From Alicyclobacillus sp. SO9 (GTDB taxonomy: Bacteria; Bacillota; Bacilli; Alicyclobacillales; Alicyclobacillaceae), in contig NZ_CP066339.1 of assembly GCF_016406125.1 (NCBI RefSeq), positions 4,898,001 to 4,962,000 of the forward strand: 64,000 nucleotides of DNA. Direction: 5' to 3'. Positions 17,214-26,038 of the stretch are shown here, piece after piece. The translations under genes and the position numbers were made by a program. Numbering within the stretch: the first letter of the stretch is position 1; every line of letters starts with the position of its first letter. The notes beneath the pieces were generated by a model. The model did not search any database, was not told the origin of the DNA, and worked only from the letters and a program-made list of their open reading frames with translations.

Positions 17214-18479
17214 ATGAAAAGAGTCATCATTACCGTTTCAGGCTTTCTAGCCTTAGCTACAGCCGTTACCGGCTGCGGTTCCTCGACATCGAATTCTTCT
17301 GGAAACAGTTCAACAGGGAGTTCAGGTGGAAAAGTAACCTTGCAGTTCCTTCAGAACAAAACGGAAGCGGCAGGAGAGTTTGACAAACTCATTAAGCAGT
17401 TTGAGCAAAAGAATCCGAACATCAAAATCACGCAAATTAATCCGCCAAATGCGGATACCGTTTTAAAAACAGACCTAACTAAAAACCAACTGCCTGACAT
17501 CATTTCCATGGGTGCTGATTCCACATTCATTGAGATGGCGCAGACTGGTGTGCTCAAGAGCTTTGCTGGGTCGTCTGAATTGAATAACATCAACCCAACA
17601 TATGTAAAAATGTTGGAGAAAGAAGTAGGTAAAAGTGATCCGTACGGTCTGCCCTTCACTGTCAATGCAGAACCCCTGCTCTACAACAAGACATTGCTGA
17701 AAAAATATAAGCTCACACCGCCAACCACGTGGAGTGAAATGATGTCTGATGCGCAAAAAATTAAGGCAGCAGGAGGAACACCGTTCTATTTTGGATTCAA
17801 GGACTCCTGGACCACAATGGTACCGTGGAACGCGTTGGCCGCCAACCTTCAAGGTCCGAATTTCTTTAAAGACCTGAAGTCTGGCAAAGCCACCTTTAGC
17901 AACTCCTATCAGACCGTAGCAAAACGTATGCAGCAGCTAGCTTCCTATGGTGAACCCGGTGAATTTGGCAAGGGCTACAACGACGCCAACAAGGCATTTG
18001 CAAACGGAAAGTCCGTGTTTTATATCCAGGGGGATTGGGCCATCTCCTCCATCATGCAGGCGAATCCCAAGTTGAAACTCGGTGCTGTCCTGTTCCCGGC
18101 TACAAACAACGCGAGCCAAACCAAGTTAGTCTCAGGTATCGACTCCGTCTTAACTATGACGACAAAGACAAAACACGCAGCAGACGCACAGAAGTTTATC
18201 GATTTCCTTATTCAAAAGAGTGTGGCACAGTCTTATTCCGACAGTCAGAAGCTGTTCTCTGCAGTAACTGGAGTCAAGGATTCCAGCAGCATCGTTGCAC
18301 CTCTGCAACAGTACATGAAGGCTGGGCGTATCTCTGACTACCCGGATCACTATTATCCAAGTGCAATGGATGCGAATGTCAGCAACATGATTCAAGGTTT
18401 CTTAGTTAAAAAGACAGCCCCGGCTACGTTCCTCAAATCACTCGACAGCGCCTATCAAAAGGCGATAAAGCAGCAATAA
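17214..18479 (+). CDS. Sugar ABC transporter substrate-binding lipoprotein
   Basis: Captures an oligosaccharide outside the membrane for the two permeases encoded next. The 421-residue protein begins with a lipoprotein signal ending TAVTGC, followed by a Ser/Gly/Asn-rich linker. The body is a family 1 binding protein (LQFLQNKTEAAGEFDKLIKQ; YGLPFTVNAEPLLYNKTLL; FANGKSVFYIQGDWAISS). The start is ATG 17214, with AGAGGGGG 9 nt upstream. A GC-rich hairpin separates it from the permease genes. The substrate is probably an isomaltose or maltose type alpha-glucoside, judged from the glucosidase in the operon. Confidence 0.93.
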   Translation: MKRVIITVSGFLALATAVTGCGSSTSNSSGNSSTGSSGGKVTLQFLQNKTEAAGEFDKLIKQFEQKNPNIKITQINPPNADTVLKTDLTKNQLPDIISMGADSTFIEMAQTGVLKSFAGSSELNNINPTYVKMLEKEVGKSDPYGLPFTVNAEPLLYNKTLLKKYKLTPPTTWSEMMSDAQKIKAAGGTPFYFGFKDSWTTMVPWNALAANLQGPNFFKDLKSGKATFSNSYQTVAKRMQQLASYGEPGEFGKGYNDANKAFANGKSVFYIQGDWAISSIMQANPKLKLGAVLFPATNNASQTKLVSGIDSVLTMTTKTKHAADAQKFIDFLIQKSVAQSYSDSQKLFSAVTGVKDSSSIVAPLQQYMKAGRISDYPDHYYPSAMDANVSNMIQGFLVKKTAPATFLKSLDSAYQKAIKQQ

Positions 18480-18493
18480 TCTCCAATATCAGC

Positions 18494-18512
18494 CCGGGGG
18501 CCTTGCCCCCGG
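18494..18512 (+). terminator. GC hairpin between binding protein and permeases
   Basis: CCGGGGGC (18494-18501), loop CTT, GCCCCCGG (18505-18512), then TTCATTTT. Such intercistronic hairpins after binding-protein genes usually lower downstream expression and protect the upstream mRNA, giving excess binding protein. It may act as a leaky terminator. Confidence 0.65.
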
Positions 18513-18536
18513 TTCATTTTAGGAGGGAACAGCACC

Positions 18537-19397
18537 ATGAGACGCTCTCTTCCATTTTACTTAATGGCCCTGCCGGCAGCTCTGCTGTTCTTTTTGTTTC
18601 ATACGTACGCGGCTCTAAAGGGCATTTACTACAGTTTTACCAACTGGCACGGTTTTGGCATTATGCATTTTGTCGGCTTAAAAAATTACATCAACCTGTT
18701 TCAGGACCCGCAGGTGCTGCATTCCTATCTGTTCACCATCAAATTTGCAGTTGTGACCGTTATTTTCACGAATATTATCAGTCTGGTGATTGCATTAGGA
18801 CTGAATGCGAATGTGAAAGTACGGCAGACACTTCGGGCTGTCTACTTTCTGCCAAACATCTTAAGCGTGATTGTTGTCTCGTACATCTTTAACTACATTT
18901 TTGCTTACCTGGCACCTTCCACAGCCAAGCACCTTGGGTTTACAGCGCTCGCGCAGAACATATTGGGAAGCCCTCAATATGCGTGGGTTGGAATTGCCAT
19001 TGTGGCTGTATGGCAGGCAGTCGCCTTTAATACCATCTTATATCTTGCCGGGCTTCAGACCATTCCGTCCGATATTTATGAAGCATCGAGTATTGACGGT
19101 GCCAGCACCTGGAGACAATTTTGGCGCATCACATTCCCTCTCATCGCACCGTTTTTTACAATTAATATGGTTCTGGCTTCTACTCAGTTCCTGCAAGTCT
19201 TCGATCAAATCGTTGCCCTGACAGGCGGCGGCCCCGGAGACGCAACAGAATCTATCACATGGCTGATTTACAACAACGGATTCAACGGCGGACAGTTCGC
19301 ATACCAGTCTTCAAACGCGGTTGTGTTCATGATTGTACTTGTGATGATTGCCATCATCCAAGTTCGATTCTTACAGAAACGTGAGGTGCAAATGTAA
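18537..19397 (+). CDS. Sugar ABC transporter permease (MalF/LacF type)
   Basis: 286-residue inner-membrane subunit with six predicted helices. The cytoplasmic EAA loop that contacts the ATPase is clear: YEASSIDGASTWRQFWRITF (about 180-199). GGGPGDAT near 235 is also typical of MalF-like permeases. It is shorter than E. coli MalF, as in Gram-positive members. AGGAGGG precedes the ATG. Its TAA overlaps the next ATG (TAATG), so the two permeases are made in equal amounts. Confidence 0.93.
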   Translation: MRRSLPFYLMALPAALLFFLFHTYAALKGIYYSFTNWHGFGIMHFVGLKNYINLFQDPQVLHSYLFTIKFAVVTVIFTNIISLVIALGLNANVKVRQTLRAVYFLPNILSVIVVSYIFNYIFAYLAPSTAKHLGFTALAQNILGSPQYAWVGIAIVAVWQAVAFNTILYLAGLQTIPSDIYEASSIDGASTWRQFWRITFPLIAPFFTINMVLASTQFLQVFDQIVALTGGGPGDATESITWLIYNNGFNGGQFAYQSSNAVVFMIVLVMIAIIQVRFLQKREVQM

Positions 19398-20218
19398 TGA
19401 ATCGAACAAAGACGAACTGGACCGTAACAGTTTTGCTAATTTTAGGGTCGTTGCTGATTTTGTTCCCTTTATATATGACTATTGCTATTGCGCTGAAGAA
19501 TCCGCAGGAACTTGCCAAATCCGTGCTCTCTTTCCCTGTGCACGCACATTGGAACAATTTTAAGGAAGCCATTCAAGTGACTCACTACTTTCGCAGTTTT
19601 GGCAACAGTGCGTTGATTACCATTTCATCCGTGGTTCTCATCATCCTGACGAATTCCATGGTGGGTTACGCGATTGCGAGAAACATGCATAAACGGTTCT
19701 TCAAGTTCCTGTACTACTACTTTATCAGCGCAATGTTTATTCCATTTCCAATTATCATGCTGCCCGTGGTAAAGGAAATGAGCCAATTACACCTGGCAAA
19801 TCGGATTGGCTTAATTATTCTGTACGTAGTCTACCGACTCTCGTTCAATACTTTTGTATATGTGGGTTATCTCAAGTCGATTCCGATTGAGCTCGAAGAA
19901 GCAGCTTTGATTGACGGCGCCAGTCGATGGAGTGTTTTCTGGCGTGTCATCTTCCCGCTGATGAAGCCGATTAATGCTACAATTGGTATTCTGAACGCGC
20001 TGACTGTTTGGAATGACTTCATGCTTCCTTTGGTACTCTTGTCCAAACCGTCACAGATGACACTTCCCTTGGTTCAATACGCGTTTCAGTCCAAGTTTCA
20101 CACGAACTTCAATCTATCATTCGCGTCCTATTTACTGGCATTGCTGCCGATGATTCTGGTGTACATCTTCCTGCAGAAACGCATTATCAACGGTGTCGTA
20201 CAGGGCAGCATCAAGTAA
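19397..20218 (+). CDS. Sugar ABC transporter permease (MalG type)
   Basis: 273-residue partner permease with six hydrophobic helices and the EAA loop EEAALIDGASRWSVFWRVIF near 165-184. The C-terminal LPLVQYAFQSKFHTNFN and ending RIINGVVQGSIK are typical MalG-family features. It overlaps the upstream permease stop by one base. No ATP-binding subunit is encoded in this operon, so an ATPase encoded elsewhere (MsmX-type) must energise the transporter; this is inference from absence here. Confidence 0.93.
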   Translation: MNRTKTNWTVTVLLILGSLLILFPLYMTIAIALKNPQELAKSVLSFPVHAHWNNFKEAIQVTHYFRSFGNSALITISSVVLIILTNSMVGYAIARNMHKRFFKFLYYYFISAMFIPFPIIMLPVVKEMSQLHLANRIGLIILYVVYRLSFNTFVYVGYLKSIPIELEEAALIDGASRWSVFWRVIFPLMKPINATIGILNALTVWNDFMLPLVLLSKPSQMTLPLVQYAFQSKFHTNFNLSFASYLLALLPMILVYIFLQKRIINGVVQGSIK

Positions 20219-20337
20219 TTCAGTATTTAGTATCGCTGACAAAAGCGGAAGCACACAGTTCAACAAGAACCATACACCTGCCCTTGAGACATCCTTCGAG
20301 ACATGTAAGATGAACATCGGCATAGGGAGAGACAAAC

Positions 20338-22017
20338 ATGAGCAAAGCCTGGTGGAAACAAGCAGTCGTATATCAAATCTACCCCCGCAGCTTTATGGAC
20401 TCAAATCAGGACGGTATCGGCGATCTCGGTGGCATCCGCGCCAAGTTGCACTACCTCCATCAACTGGGGGTCGATGTTCTCTGGCTCTGCCCCATTTACG
20501 AATCTCCAAACGACGACAACGGCTACGACATTAGCGATTACCAGGCGATTCTGCGTGAGTTTGGGACCATGGAGGAATTTGATGCACTGCTGCATGATGC
20601 TCATGCACTCGGGCTCAAAATCATGATGGATCTTGTGGTAAACCACACATCTGACGAACACCCCTGGTTTCAGAATGCTCGCAGTTCGAGAACGAACGCT
20701 TACCGAGACTATTACATTTGGCGTGACAGGCCAAATGATTGGACATCTGTTTTCACCGGATCGGCCTGGGAATTCGAAGAGCAAACAGCTCAATACTTTC
20801 TGCACCTATTCTCAAAGAAGCAGCCTGATTTGAATTGGGAAAACCCCGATGTCCGGCGAGAAGTCTACAATCTCATGCGTTTTTGGCTGGATAAGGGCAT
20901 TGACGGGTTTCGAATGGATGTCATCAACCTCATCTCAAAAGCCTTGAAGTCTGACAACGCCGCAGGCTCCTTCAAAGGCTCTGGAGTCTCAGAAGAATAC
21001 TACGTCAATGGCCCGCGAATTCACGAATTTCTGCGGGAAATGAACCATGAAGTACTCGCTCACTATGACATCATGACAGTCGGTGAAACCCCGGGCGTGA
21101 ATCCGGCGGAAGCACTGCTGTATACAGGTACAGACCGACGTGAGCTAAACATGATTTTTCAATTCGATCACGTTGAGCTCGACTCCGGACCCCACGGAAA
21201 ATGGGACTTGGTCCCATGGTCCCTGTCCGATTTAAAGCAGGTTATGACGATGTGGCAGGATGGTCTCTACAACCGTGGATGGAACAGTTTGTACTTAAAC
21301 AACCATGATCAACCCAGAATGGTTTCGCGATTTGGCGACGACACCAACTACCGCGTTGAATCAGCAAAGATGCTGGCCACATTCCTCCATATGTTGCAGG
21401 GAACCCCCTACATCTACCAGGGTGAGGAAATTGGGATGACAAACGTTGCCTTCGAATCAATTGAAGCATACAAAGACCTAGAAACCTTGAATATGTGGAA
21501 TGAACAAGTGGTACAAGGCAACGCTGATGCCAACCAGGTTTTGCAGGCTGTATATGCAAAAGGCAGAGATAACGCACGTACACCCATGCAATGGGATGAC
21601 TCACCTCATGGAGGATTTACCACAGGAGAACCCTGGATTGCAGTGAACTCTAACTACACCGAAATTAACGTTGAAAAAGCCACTGCAAATCCGGATTCAA
21701 TCTTTTATTACTATCAAAGACTCATACAATTACGTAAACAATACGACGTGATTACTGACGGAAGGTATGAACTCATTCTCGAGAGCCATGAGGAGATTTA
21801 CGCTTACTTGCGAACACTTGAAAGCGAAACCCTGCTTGTCGTCTGCAATTTCTACGAGGGTTCACCTGAGTTCCAACTGCCTGAAAGCATTTCTTCTCAT
21901 TTCCAAGGCGAGTCGGAGTTGTTGATTTCAAACTATGCTGTTGACGATGCCGCAGACATCAACAACTTCAAACTGCGTCCCTATGAGTCAAGAGTCTACT
22001 GTCTCAAGAAAGAATAA
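20338..22017 (+). CDS. malL: GH13 alpha-glucosidase, oligo-1,6-glucosidase type
   Basis: Cytoplasmic enzyme releasing glucose from the non-reducing end of imported alpha-glucosides. The 559-residue protein has the GH13 regions DLVVNHTS, GFRMDVIN (nucleophile Asp194), TVGE (acid/base Glu250) and NNHD (Asp324). Val195 after the nucleophile and QPDLNW (162-167) are the residues linked to alpha-1,6 specificity in this subfamily; alpha-1,4 enzymes usually carry Ala or Thr at the first site. GGGAGA precedes the ATG. The operon has no PTS gene, which argues against trehalose-6-phosphate hydrolase. Confidence 0.9.
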   Translation: MSKAWWKQAVVYQIYPRSFMDSNQDGIGDLGGIRAKLHYLHQLGVDVLWLCPIYESPNDDNGYDISDYQAILREFGTMEEFDALLHDAHALGLKIMMDLVVNHTSDEHPWFQNARSSRTNAYRDYYIWRDRPNDWTSVFTGSAWEFEEQTAQYFLHLFSKKQPDLNWENPDVRREVYNLMRFWLDKGIDGFRMDVINLISKALKSDNAAGSFKGSGVSEEYYVNGPRIHEFLREMNHEVLAHYDIMTVGETPGVNPAEALLYTGTDRRELNMIFQFDHVELDSGPHGKWDLVPWSLSDLKQVMTMWQDGLYNRGWNSLYLNNHDQPRMVSRFGDDTNYRVESAKMLATFLHMLQGTPYIYQGEEIGMTNVAFESIEAYKDLETLNMWNEQVVQGNADANQVLQAVYAKGRDNARTPMQWDDSPHGGFTTGEPWIAVNSNYTEINVEKATANPDSIFYYYQRLIQLRKQYDVITDGRYELILESHEEIYAYLRTLESETLLVVCNFYEGSPEFQLPESISSHFQGESELLISNYAVDDAADINNFKLRPYESRVYCLKKE

Positions 22018-22045
22018 GTCGGTCTGTATTACACCGGGTGGTTGG

Positions 22046-23776
22046 TTACTTTACTTTGAACGTACTTATCAATTGCTGCATTTGCTCAGCCATTGTGCTT
22101 AACTCCGTCGATGACGCCGAAATTTGTTCGACAGCAGCCAACTGCTCTTCGGCGGACGCAGCCACTGTCTGGATCTGAGCATTGGATTGCTTTGATATCC
22201 CTGCCATTTCATTAATGGACGCAGTCACTTGTTCCGTCGATGCACTCATTTCCTCAGCTGCTGCAGACACTTCCATGATTTGACTTGAGACATTCTTGAC
22301 GCTTTCAAGAATTTTCGTGAACGCTTGTCCTGTCTGCTGTACCACTTGAGTGCCTGTTTCCGTCTCTGTTGTAACGTGATGCATCGCAGTCACGGATTGT
22401 GCAGTGTTGATTTCCATTTGCTCCACAATATCAACGATTTGCTTCGCCGATTGAGAAGATTGCTCAGCAAGCTTTCTCACCTCGTCTGCTACCACCGCAA
22501 AGCCAGTGCCATGCTCTCCGGCCCGCGCAGCTTCAATAGCAGCATTCAGTGCCAGTAAATTGGTTTGACTGGAAATTTGAGTGATGACGTCCACCATACT
22601 CCCAATCTGACTTGACTGCTCTGCTAATTGTTCCAACTGCTGTGAAGAAGTTTGAACAGCCGCATGTATGGACTGCATTTGCTGAACCGCTTGCTGCAGA
22701 GAACGCTCTCCTGTTTCGGCTGACTTGGACACACCCACAGCAGAATGTGCAACCGAACTGGACGTTTCCGCAATGCGTTGGACACCTGCTGCCACTTCAT
22801 TCATTGCATGTGCGCTTTCCTCTGCACCTTGGACCTGTGTTTCGGCCCCATCAGCTACCTCCTGGGCGGATGCTGCGACTTGATTCGTTGCCCTCGTTGT
22901 TTCCTCAGCACTCGCGGATAATTCCTGTGAAGCAGCCGCAACTTGTTCCGATGATTGAGACACCTTAGATATCAGTTGTGTCAGCCTATCCATCATGTAG
23001 TTCAAAGCGGAAGCAAGCTGACCCATCTCATCTTTGCTATTGTGACGTACGGCTTCAATCGTGAGGTTCCCATCAGCCACCTGTGTCAGCGCCTTTGTAA
23101 TCTTCGGAATTGGTTTTAATAGATTTCTGATATAGACCAGCGTAAGAATGCTAAGGGCGACCACAATGGCGCCAATCACTGTCGAAATCAAAAAGCTGGT
23201 CCTCGAGCTGCTGCTTGCTGCAGTCGCATGTTGAAGGACACTTTTCTCTCCAAACTTTTTCAGTGTAAGGAGATCGGCTGTAAGATTATTTGAAGCATTT
23301 GCGTTTGATACATACATAATGTGGGCAGCTTTCGCATGGTTGGAGTAATTGTACTGATACACCTGGTTGAAATAGCCCGTGTATGCCTTCGTATCTCTCA
23401 AAGCTTTTTGAATGGTGGATTTCTCCTCTTTGGTAGCGGCGTACTTTTCAGCCGAATCCAAAGATGCAGTTATCTGCTTTTGAGCTGTTCTAACTTGCGC
23501 CAAGGTCTGTGTCACCAATGTAGAATTCTTATTCTGCTGGTACAGTCCTACCCACATGTTCGATTGATCGTCCATCGTCAGAAATGCGTCGTTGGCTTTA
23601 TGTATGTACTGGCTGAAAAGCACATCCTGGCTTTTCAATGTCTTCAAGTTTGAAATTAAAGAATGAGATAAAAAACCGCTCACAACGACTTGGGAGAGTA
23701 TCACCAGTATTAAGATACCCAGTAGTACTGAAATCTTTACGATAAGACTCTTATTTAATTGTACAATCCGACTCAA
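22046..23776 (-). CDS. Methyl-accepting chemotaxis protein
   Basis: A 576-residue chemoreceptor. Transmembrane helix 1 (about 11-35) is followed by a four-helix-bundle type extracellular sensor (about 36-185). Helix 2 (about 190-213) and HAMP (about 214-267, [20 protein letters not shown]) come next, then a long signalling coiled coil. Its tip, [20 protein letters not shown] followed by [15 protein letters not shown], binds CheA and CheW. No C-terminal CheR-tethering pentapeptide is seen. It starts at TTG behind GGGAGG (9 nt). It is transcribed towards the sugar operon and ends 28 nt from it; the ligand is unknown. Confidence 0.93.
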   Translation of the reverse strand: MSRIVQLNKSLIVKISVLLGILILVILSQVVVSGFLSHSLISNLKTLKSQDVLFSQYIHKANDAFLTMDDQSNMWVGLYQQNKNSTLVTQTLAQVRTAQKQITASLDSAEKYAATKEEKSTIQKALRDTKAYTGYFNQVYQYNYSNHAKAAHIMYVSNANASNNLTADLLTLKKFGEKSVLQHATAASSSSRTSFLISTVIGAIVVALSILTLVYIRNLLKPIPKITKALTQVADGNLTIEAVRHNSKDEMGQLASALNYMMDRLTQLISKVSQSSEQVAAASQELSASAEETTRATNQVAASAQEVADGAETQVQGAEESAHAMNEVAAGVQRIAETSSSVAHSAVGVSKSAETGERSLQQAVQQMQSIHAAVQTSSQQLEQLAEQSSQIGSMVDVITQISSQTNLLALNAAIEAARAGEHGTGFAVVADEVRKLAEQSSQSAKQIVDIVEQMEINTAQSVTAMHHVTTETETGTQVVQQTGQAFTKILESVKNVSSQIMEVSAAAEEMSASTEQVTASINEMAGISKQSNAQIQTVAASAEEQLAAVEQISASSTELSTMAEQMQQLISTFKVK

Positions 23777-24194
23777 GTATTGGAACCTCCCACTATAAAT
23801 TAATGTTTTCTCCTATTTACTCTCTTATTCTCACGATTACGCACCTTGACTATTTGAGAGAGATTACCAGAATGCTAGATGAGCGAATTTTCAAACGGGT
23901 ACTCCGTAGCAGGAACAGAGATTGGTGCTGTTTTACCAATACATGGAACATAAATCTGTTCGCACATTTGGATGTCCACACGTTCCCTTGCGGTTTACCC
24001 TCCCATGTCACACTGGGTCTATGCCCTCACATTCCTTCGTACTACCTCTCAAGGGGTGGATGCCGTTTCTTGCTCCTTTACTGGGTCGTTGCCCTTATGG
24101 TGTGGATACTACGGCTTATCCGTGCTTCTGTTTGTCTTGGCGATTCATCGTGTACAAGCGAGTAAATCGAACTGACGAGTTTGATTCAAATCGG
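23777..24194. other. Gap between chemoreceptor gene and IS110 transposase
   Basis: 418 bases. The first hundred should hold the chemoreceptor promoter. The rest (about 23880-24194) is probably the transposase-distal end of the IS110-family element. Overlapping ORFs on the plus strand (23803-24212) have no ribosome-binding site and resemble no family. The exact insertion edge could not be set. Confidence 0.4.
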
Positions 24195-25493
24195 TTAAGC
24201 TGCCACCTGTAGTTGGGACCTCCGAAGTGGCCCCAGTAAATCCTCAGCGTTGTACTGAACTTGCTTTGTCCCCAATGTGTGTAGAACACGAATGAGTTTT
24301 CCACATAGTGCAATGAGCGACTGTTTCTTCTTCAAGGGATTATGTGCCCGTGTCGTGTAATACTCGTGCAGTGCCTTGAATTCAGCGTTCTTAGCTACCA
24401 TCGGTAATATTGCCCGAAATAGTAATGCCCTCAGCCGAGAACGACCTCGTTTGGTAATGCCTGTTTTTCCTTTTCTTACCCCAGAACTGTTCTCTTTGAG
24501 ATTCAGTCCAGCAAGCCGAATGATCTGTTGTCCATGCTCATATCCCTGTAGCTCACCGACTTCAGCCAAGAATCCAGCAAGTGTCGTAAAACCCATTCCT
24601 GGCACACTGAGCATTTCTTCTGTGCCTGGAATTTGGTTCAGTAGTTGCTCTACCTGAGCCATGATTTCATCACGCTGCCGTGTGAACATGTCGTACTGTT
24701 CCAGCAAAGCTTTCATCTCTATCCTGGCAGCTGTGAGCCCCTCTTTCAGACCAATGGACCTTTCAGCGGTACTGACAAGCCGTATGGCTCGCTTCATACC
24801 GACAGCCCGCTTCACACCATCCTTTTTCCACTGCCTCACAACCTCACTGGCGCCTAGCGAGAGTATGTCCTGCGGAAACGGAGACGTACGCAGTGTAATG
24901 AGTGACGCCTTGCCTTCCCAGTCCTTAAACACCTGGGTGTATTCCGGAAAGAAGCGATCAAGCCAGTTCTGAATCCGCATTTGCACTTGCCCCAAATTCA
25001 CCATGACCTTCTCTCTGAGGTTCATGAGGATTCTTAAATCCGCATAAACACCAGTCGGGAGTTTGGGCTCGGTGTACTTGCCGTCTTTCACGAGATTGGC
25101 AATGACCTTAGCATCCTTGTAGTCGTTTTTCGTCGGTGAGTTATCCTCTAAATCTTTGCTCTTGTTGACGTGATGTGGGTTCACAAGCACGAATCGAACA
25201 TTCAAGTCTTGTATGAAGGCACCTAACGGGAACCAGTAGTGTCCGGTCGGCTCGACGCCAAACACAACATCGGTTTTGCTGTGCAGTTGTTGCAACTCCT
25301 TCATCCACGTTACAAGTTTCGTTAGGCCCTCATCATCGTTACTGAACACACATTCTTTACCAAGCTCAATTCCACGAAAGTCAATGGCTCTTGCAACATG
25401 GGTGTGCTTTGCAATATCAGCACCCACAATGATGGTACAATCGGTAATTTGTTGAATTCGTTGATTTTGTTTCTGCTGCATCTTATACTTCAT
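24195..25493 (-). CDS. IS110-family DEDD transposase/recombinase
   Basis: A 432-residue intact recombinase. The N-terminal RuvC-like DEDD domain shows VGADIAKHTH (first Asp), GVEPTGHYW (Glu) and KNDYKDAKVIANL (two Asp). The C-terminal Transposase_20 domain has SVPGMGFTTLAGFLAEVG and RLAGLNLKENSSGVRKGKTG, which includes the conserved catalytic Ser region. GAGGAGG lies 9 nt before ATG 25493; an upstream TTG or similar start six codons earlier is not needed. It cuts and joins DNA with the help of a structured RNA encoded at the element end. Confidence 0.95.
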   Translation of the reverse strand: MKYKMQQKQNQRIQQITDCTIIVGADIAKHTHVARAIDFRGIELGKECVFSNDDEGLTKLVTWMKELQQLHSKTDVVFGVEPTGHYWFPLGAFIQDLNVRFVLVNPHHVNKSKDLEDNSPTKNDYKDAKVIANLVKDGKYTEPKLPTGVYADLRILMNLREKVMVNLGQVQMRIQNWLDRFFPEYTQVFKDWEGKASLITLRTSPFPQDILSLGASEVVRQWKKDGVKRAVGMKRAIRLVSTAERSIGLKEGLTAARIEMKALLEQYDMFTRQRDEIMAQVEQLLNQIPGTEEMLSVPGMGFTTLAGFLAEVGELQGYEHGQQIIRLAGLNLKENSSGVRKGKTGITKRGRSRLRALLFRAILPMVAKNAEFKALHEYYTTRAHNPLKKKQSLIALCGKLIRVLHTLGTKQVQYNAEDLLGPLRRSQLQVAA

Positions 25494-25510
25494 GTTGAGC
25501 GTCCTCCTCA

Positions 25511-25740
25511 ATTAGGGAATGAATGTCCTGCATTCGGAACCCAGCATACAGGAGGCGCTCTTTTTTGTTCAAACCCGAAATTAATTCATTACAGGAATAG
25601 CTCCTGTTATCCCTGCCCGTTTCGCAACATAGGCTTCGTGTTTTTCTTTCCAAGCATCACTATCACTAATCTTGGTTTAGTCTCTTACAAGGAGTATACT
25701 TTTGTCAACTTATGTCGAATTCTGCCTCCAACTCCAGTCA
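25511..25740 (-). ncRNA. Candidate IS110 bridge-RNA region
   Basis: About 230 bp of non-coding DNA directly upstream of the transposase. In the IS110 group, this end is transcribed into a bridge RNA whose loops pair with target and donor DNA. Several short inverted repeats occur (for example AGGAGCTATTCCT around 25593-25605). The call rests on position and family knowledge; loops and core dinucleotide were not resolved. Confidence 0.4.
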
Positions 25741-25759
25741 AGTATGACTAAATATGTCC

Positions 25760-26016
25760 TCGAAAGATCACTATCGGCGGAGGGGCAATGCCATTGTGAT
25801 CGCAAAGATCCCTAATGCGACCTAGCTCAGTACATTAGTGTCATCAAAGGACACTAATGTGGGGAGAGGCAGAATGGAACGTGGATGATAGGGAGCAAAG
25901 GGATCCCTATTTTAGACGGCCTGTTGGTGATAGTGATCGAATCGATCACTATCATGTGGCGGGCATCATAATAAGGAGCAGAAGGATCACTAACCAACGC
26001 GCCAACGATTAAATGG
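25760..26016. repeat. Dispersed, diverged copy of family A repeat
   Basis: About 260 bp collinear with the middle of the 8903-10122 units: the same order of hairpins, including TTAGTGTC with GACACTAA and GATAGTGATC with GATCACTATC. Many substitutions occur outside the arms. It lies between the IS110 element and pxpC. Arms seem better kept than loops, which suggests that the paired form matters. Confidence 0.85.
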
Positions 26017-26038
26017 GCAATGGGCTTCATTTTGTTAT

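Larger units (their letters stand above)
23880..25740 (-). mobile_element. IS110-family insertion sequence (approximate limits)
   Basis: One DEDD transposase gene with about 230 bp of non-coding DNA upstream and up to 300 bp downstream. IS110 elements lack long terminal inverted repeats, so limits given here are estimates from the flanking chemoreceptor gene and the repeat copy that begins near 25755. The upstream non-coding end is where IS110 members encode their bridge RNA. The transposase frame is intact, so the element may be active. Confidence 0.7.

Noticed and set aside
20338-22017. Trehalose-6-phosphate hydrolase as identity of the GH13 enzyme
   Set aside because: No PTS component accompanies it; the operon has an ABC transporter that delivers unphosphorylated sugar.
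23803-24212. Cys/Leu/Trp-rich ORFs downstream of the IS110 transposase
   Set aside because: Overlapping frames without start sites; probably the non-coding end of the element.
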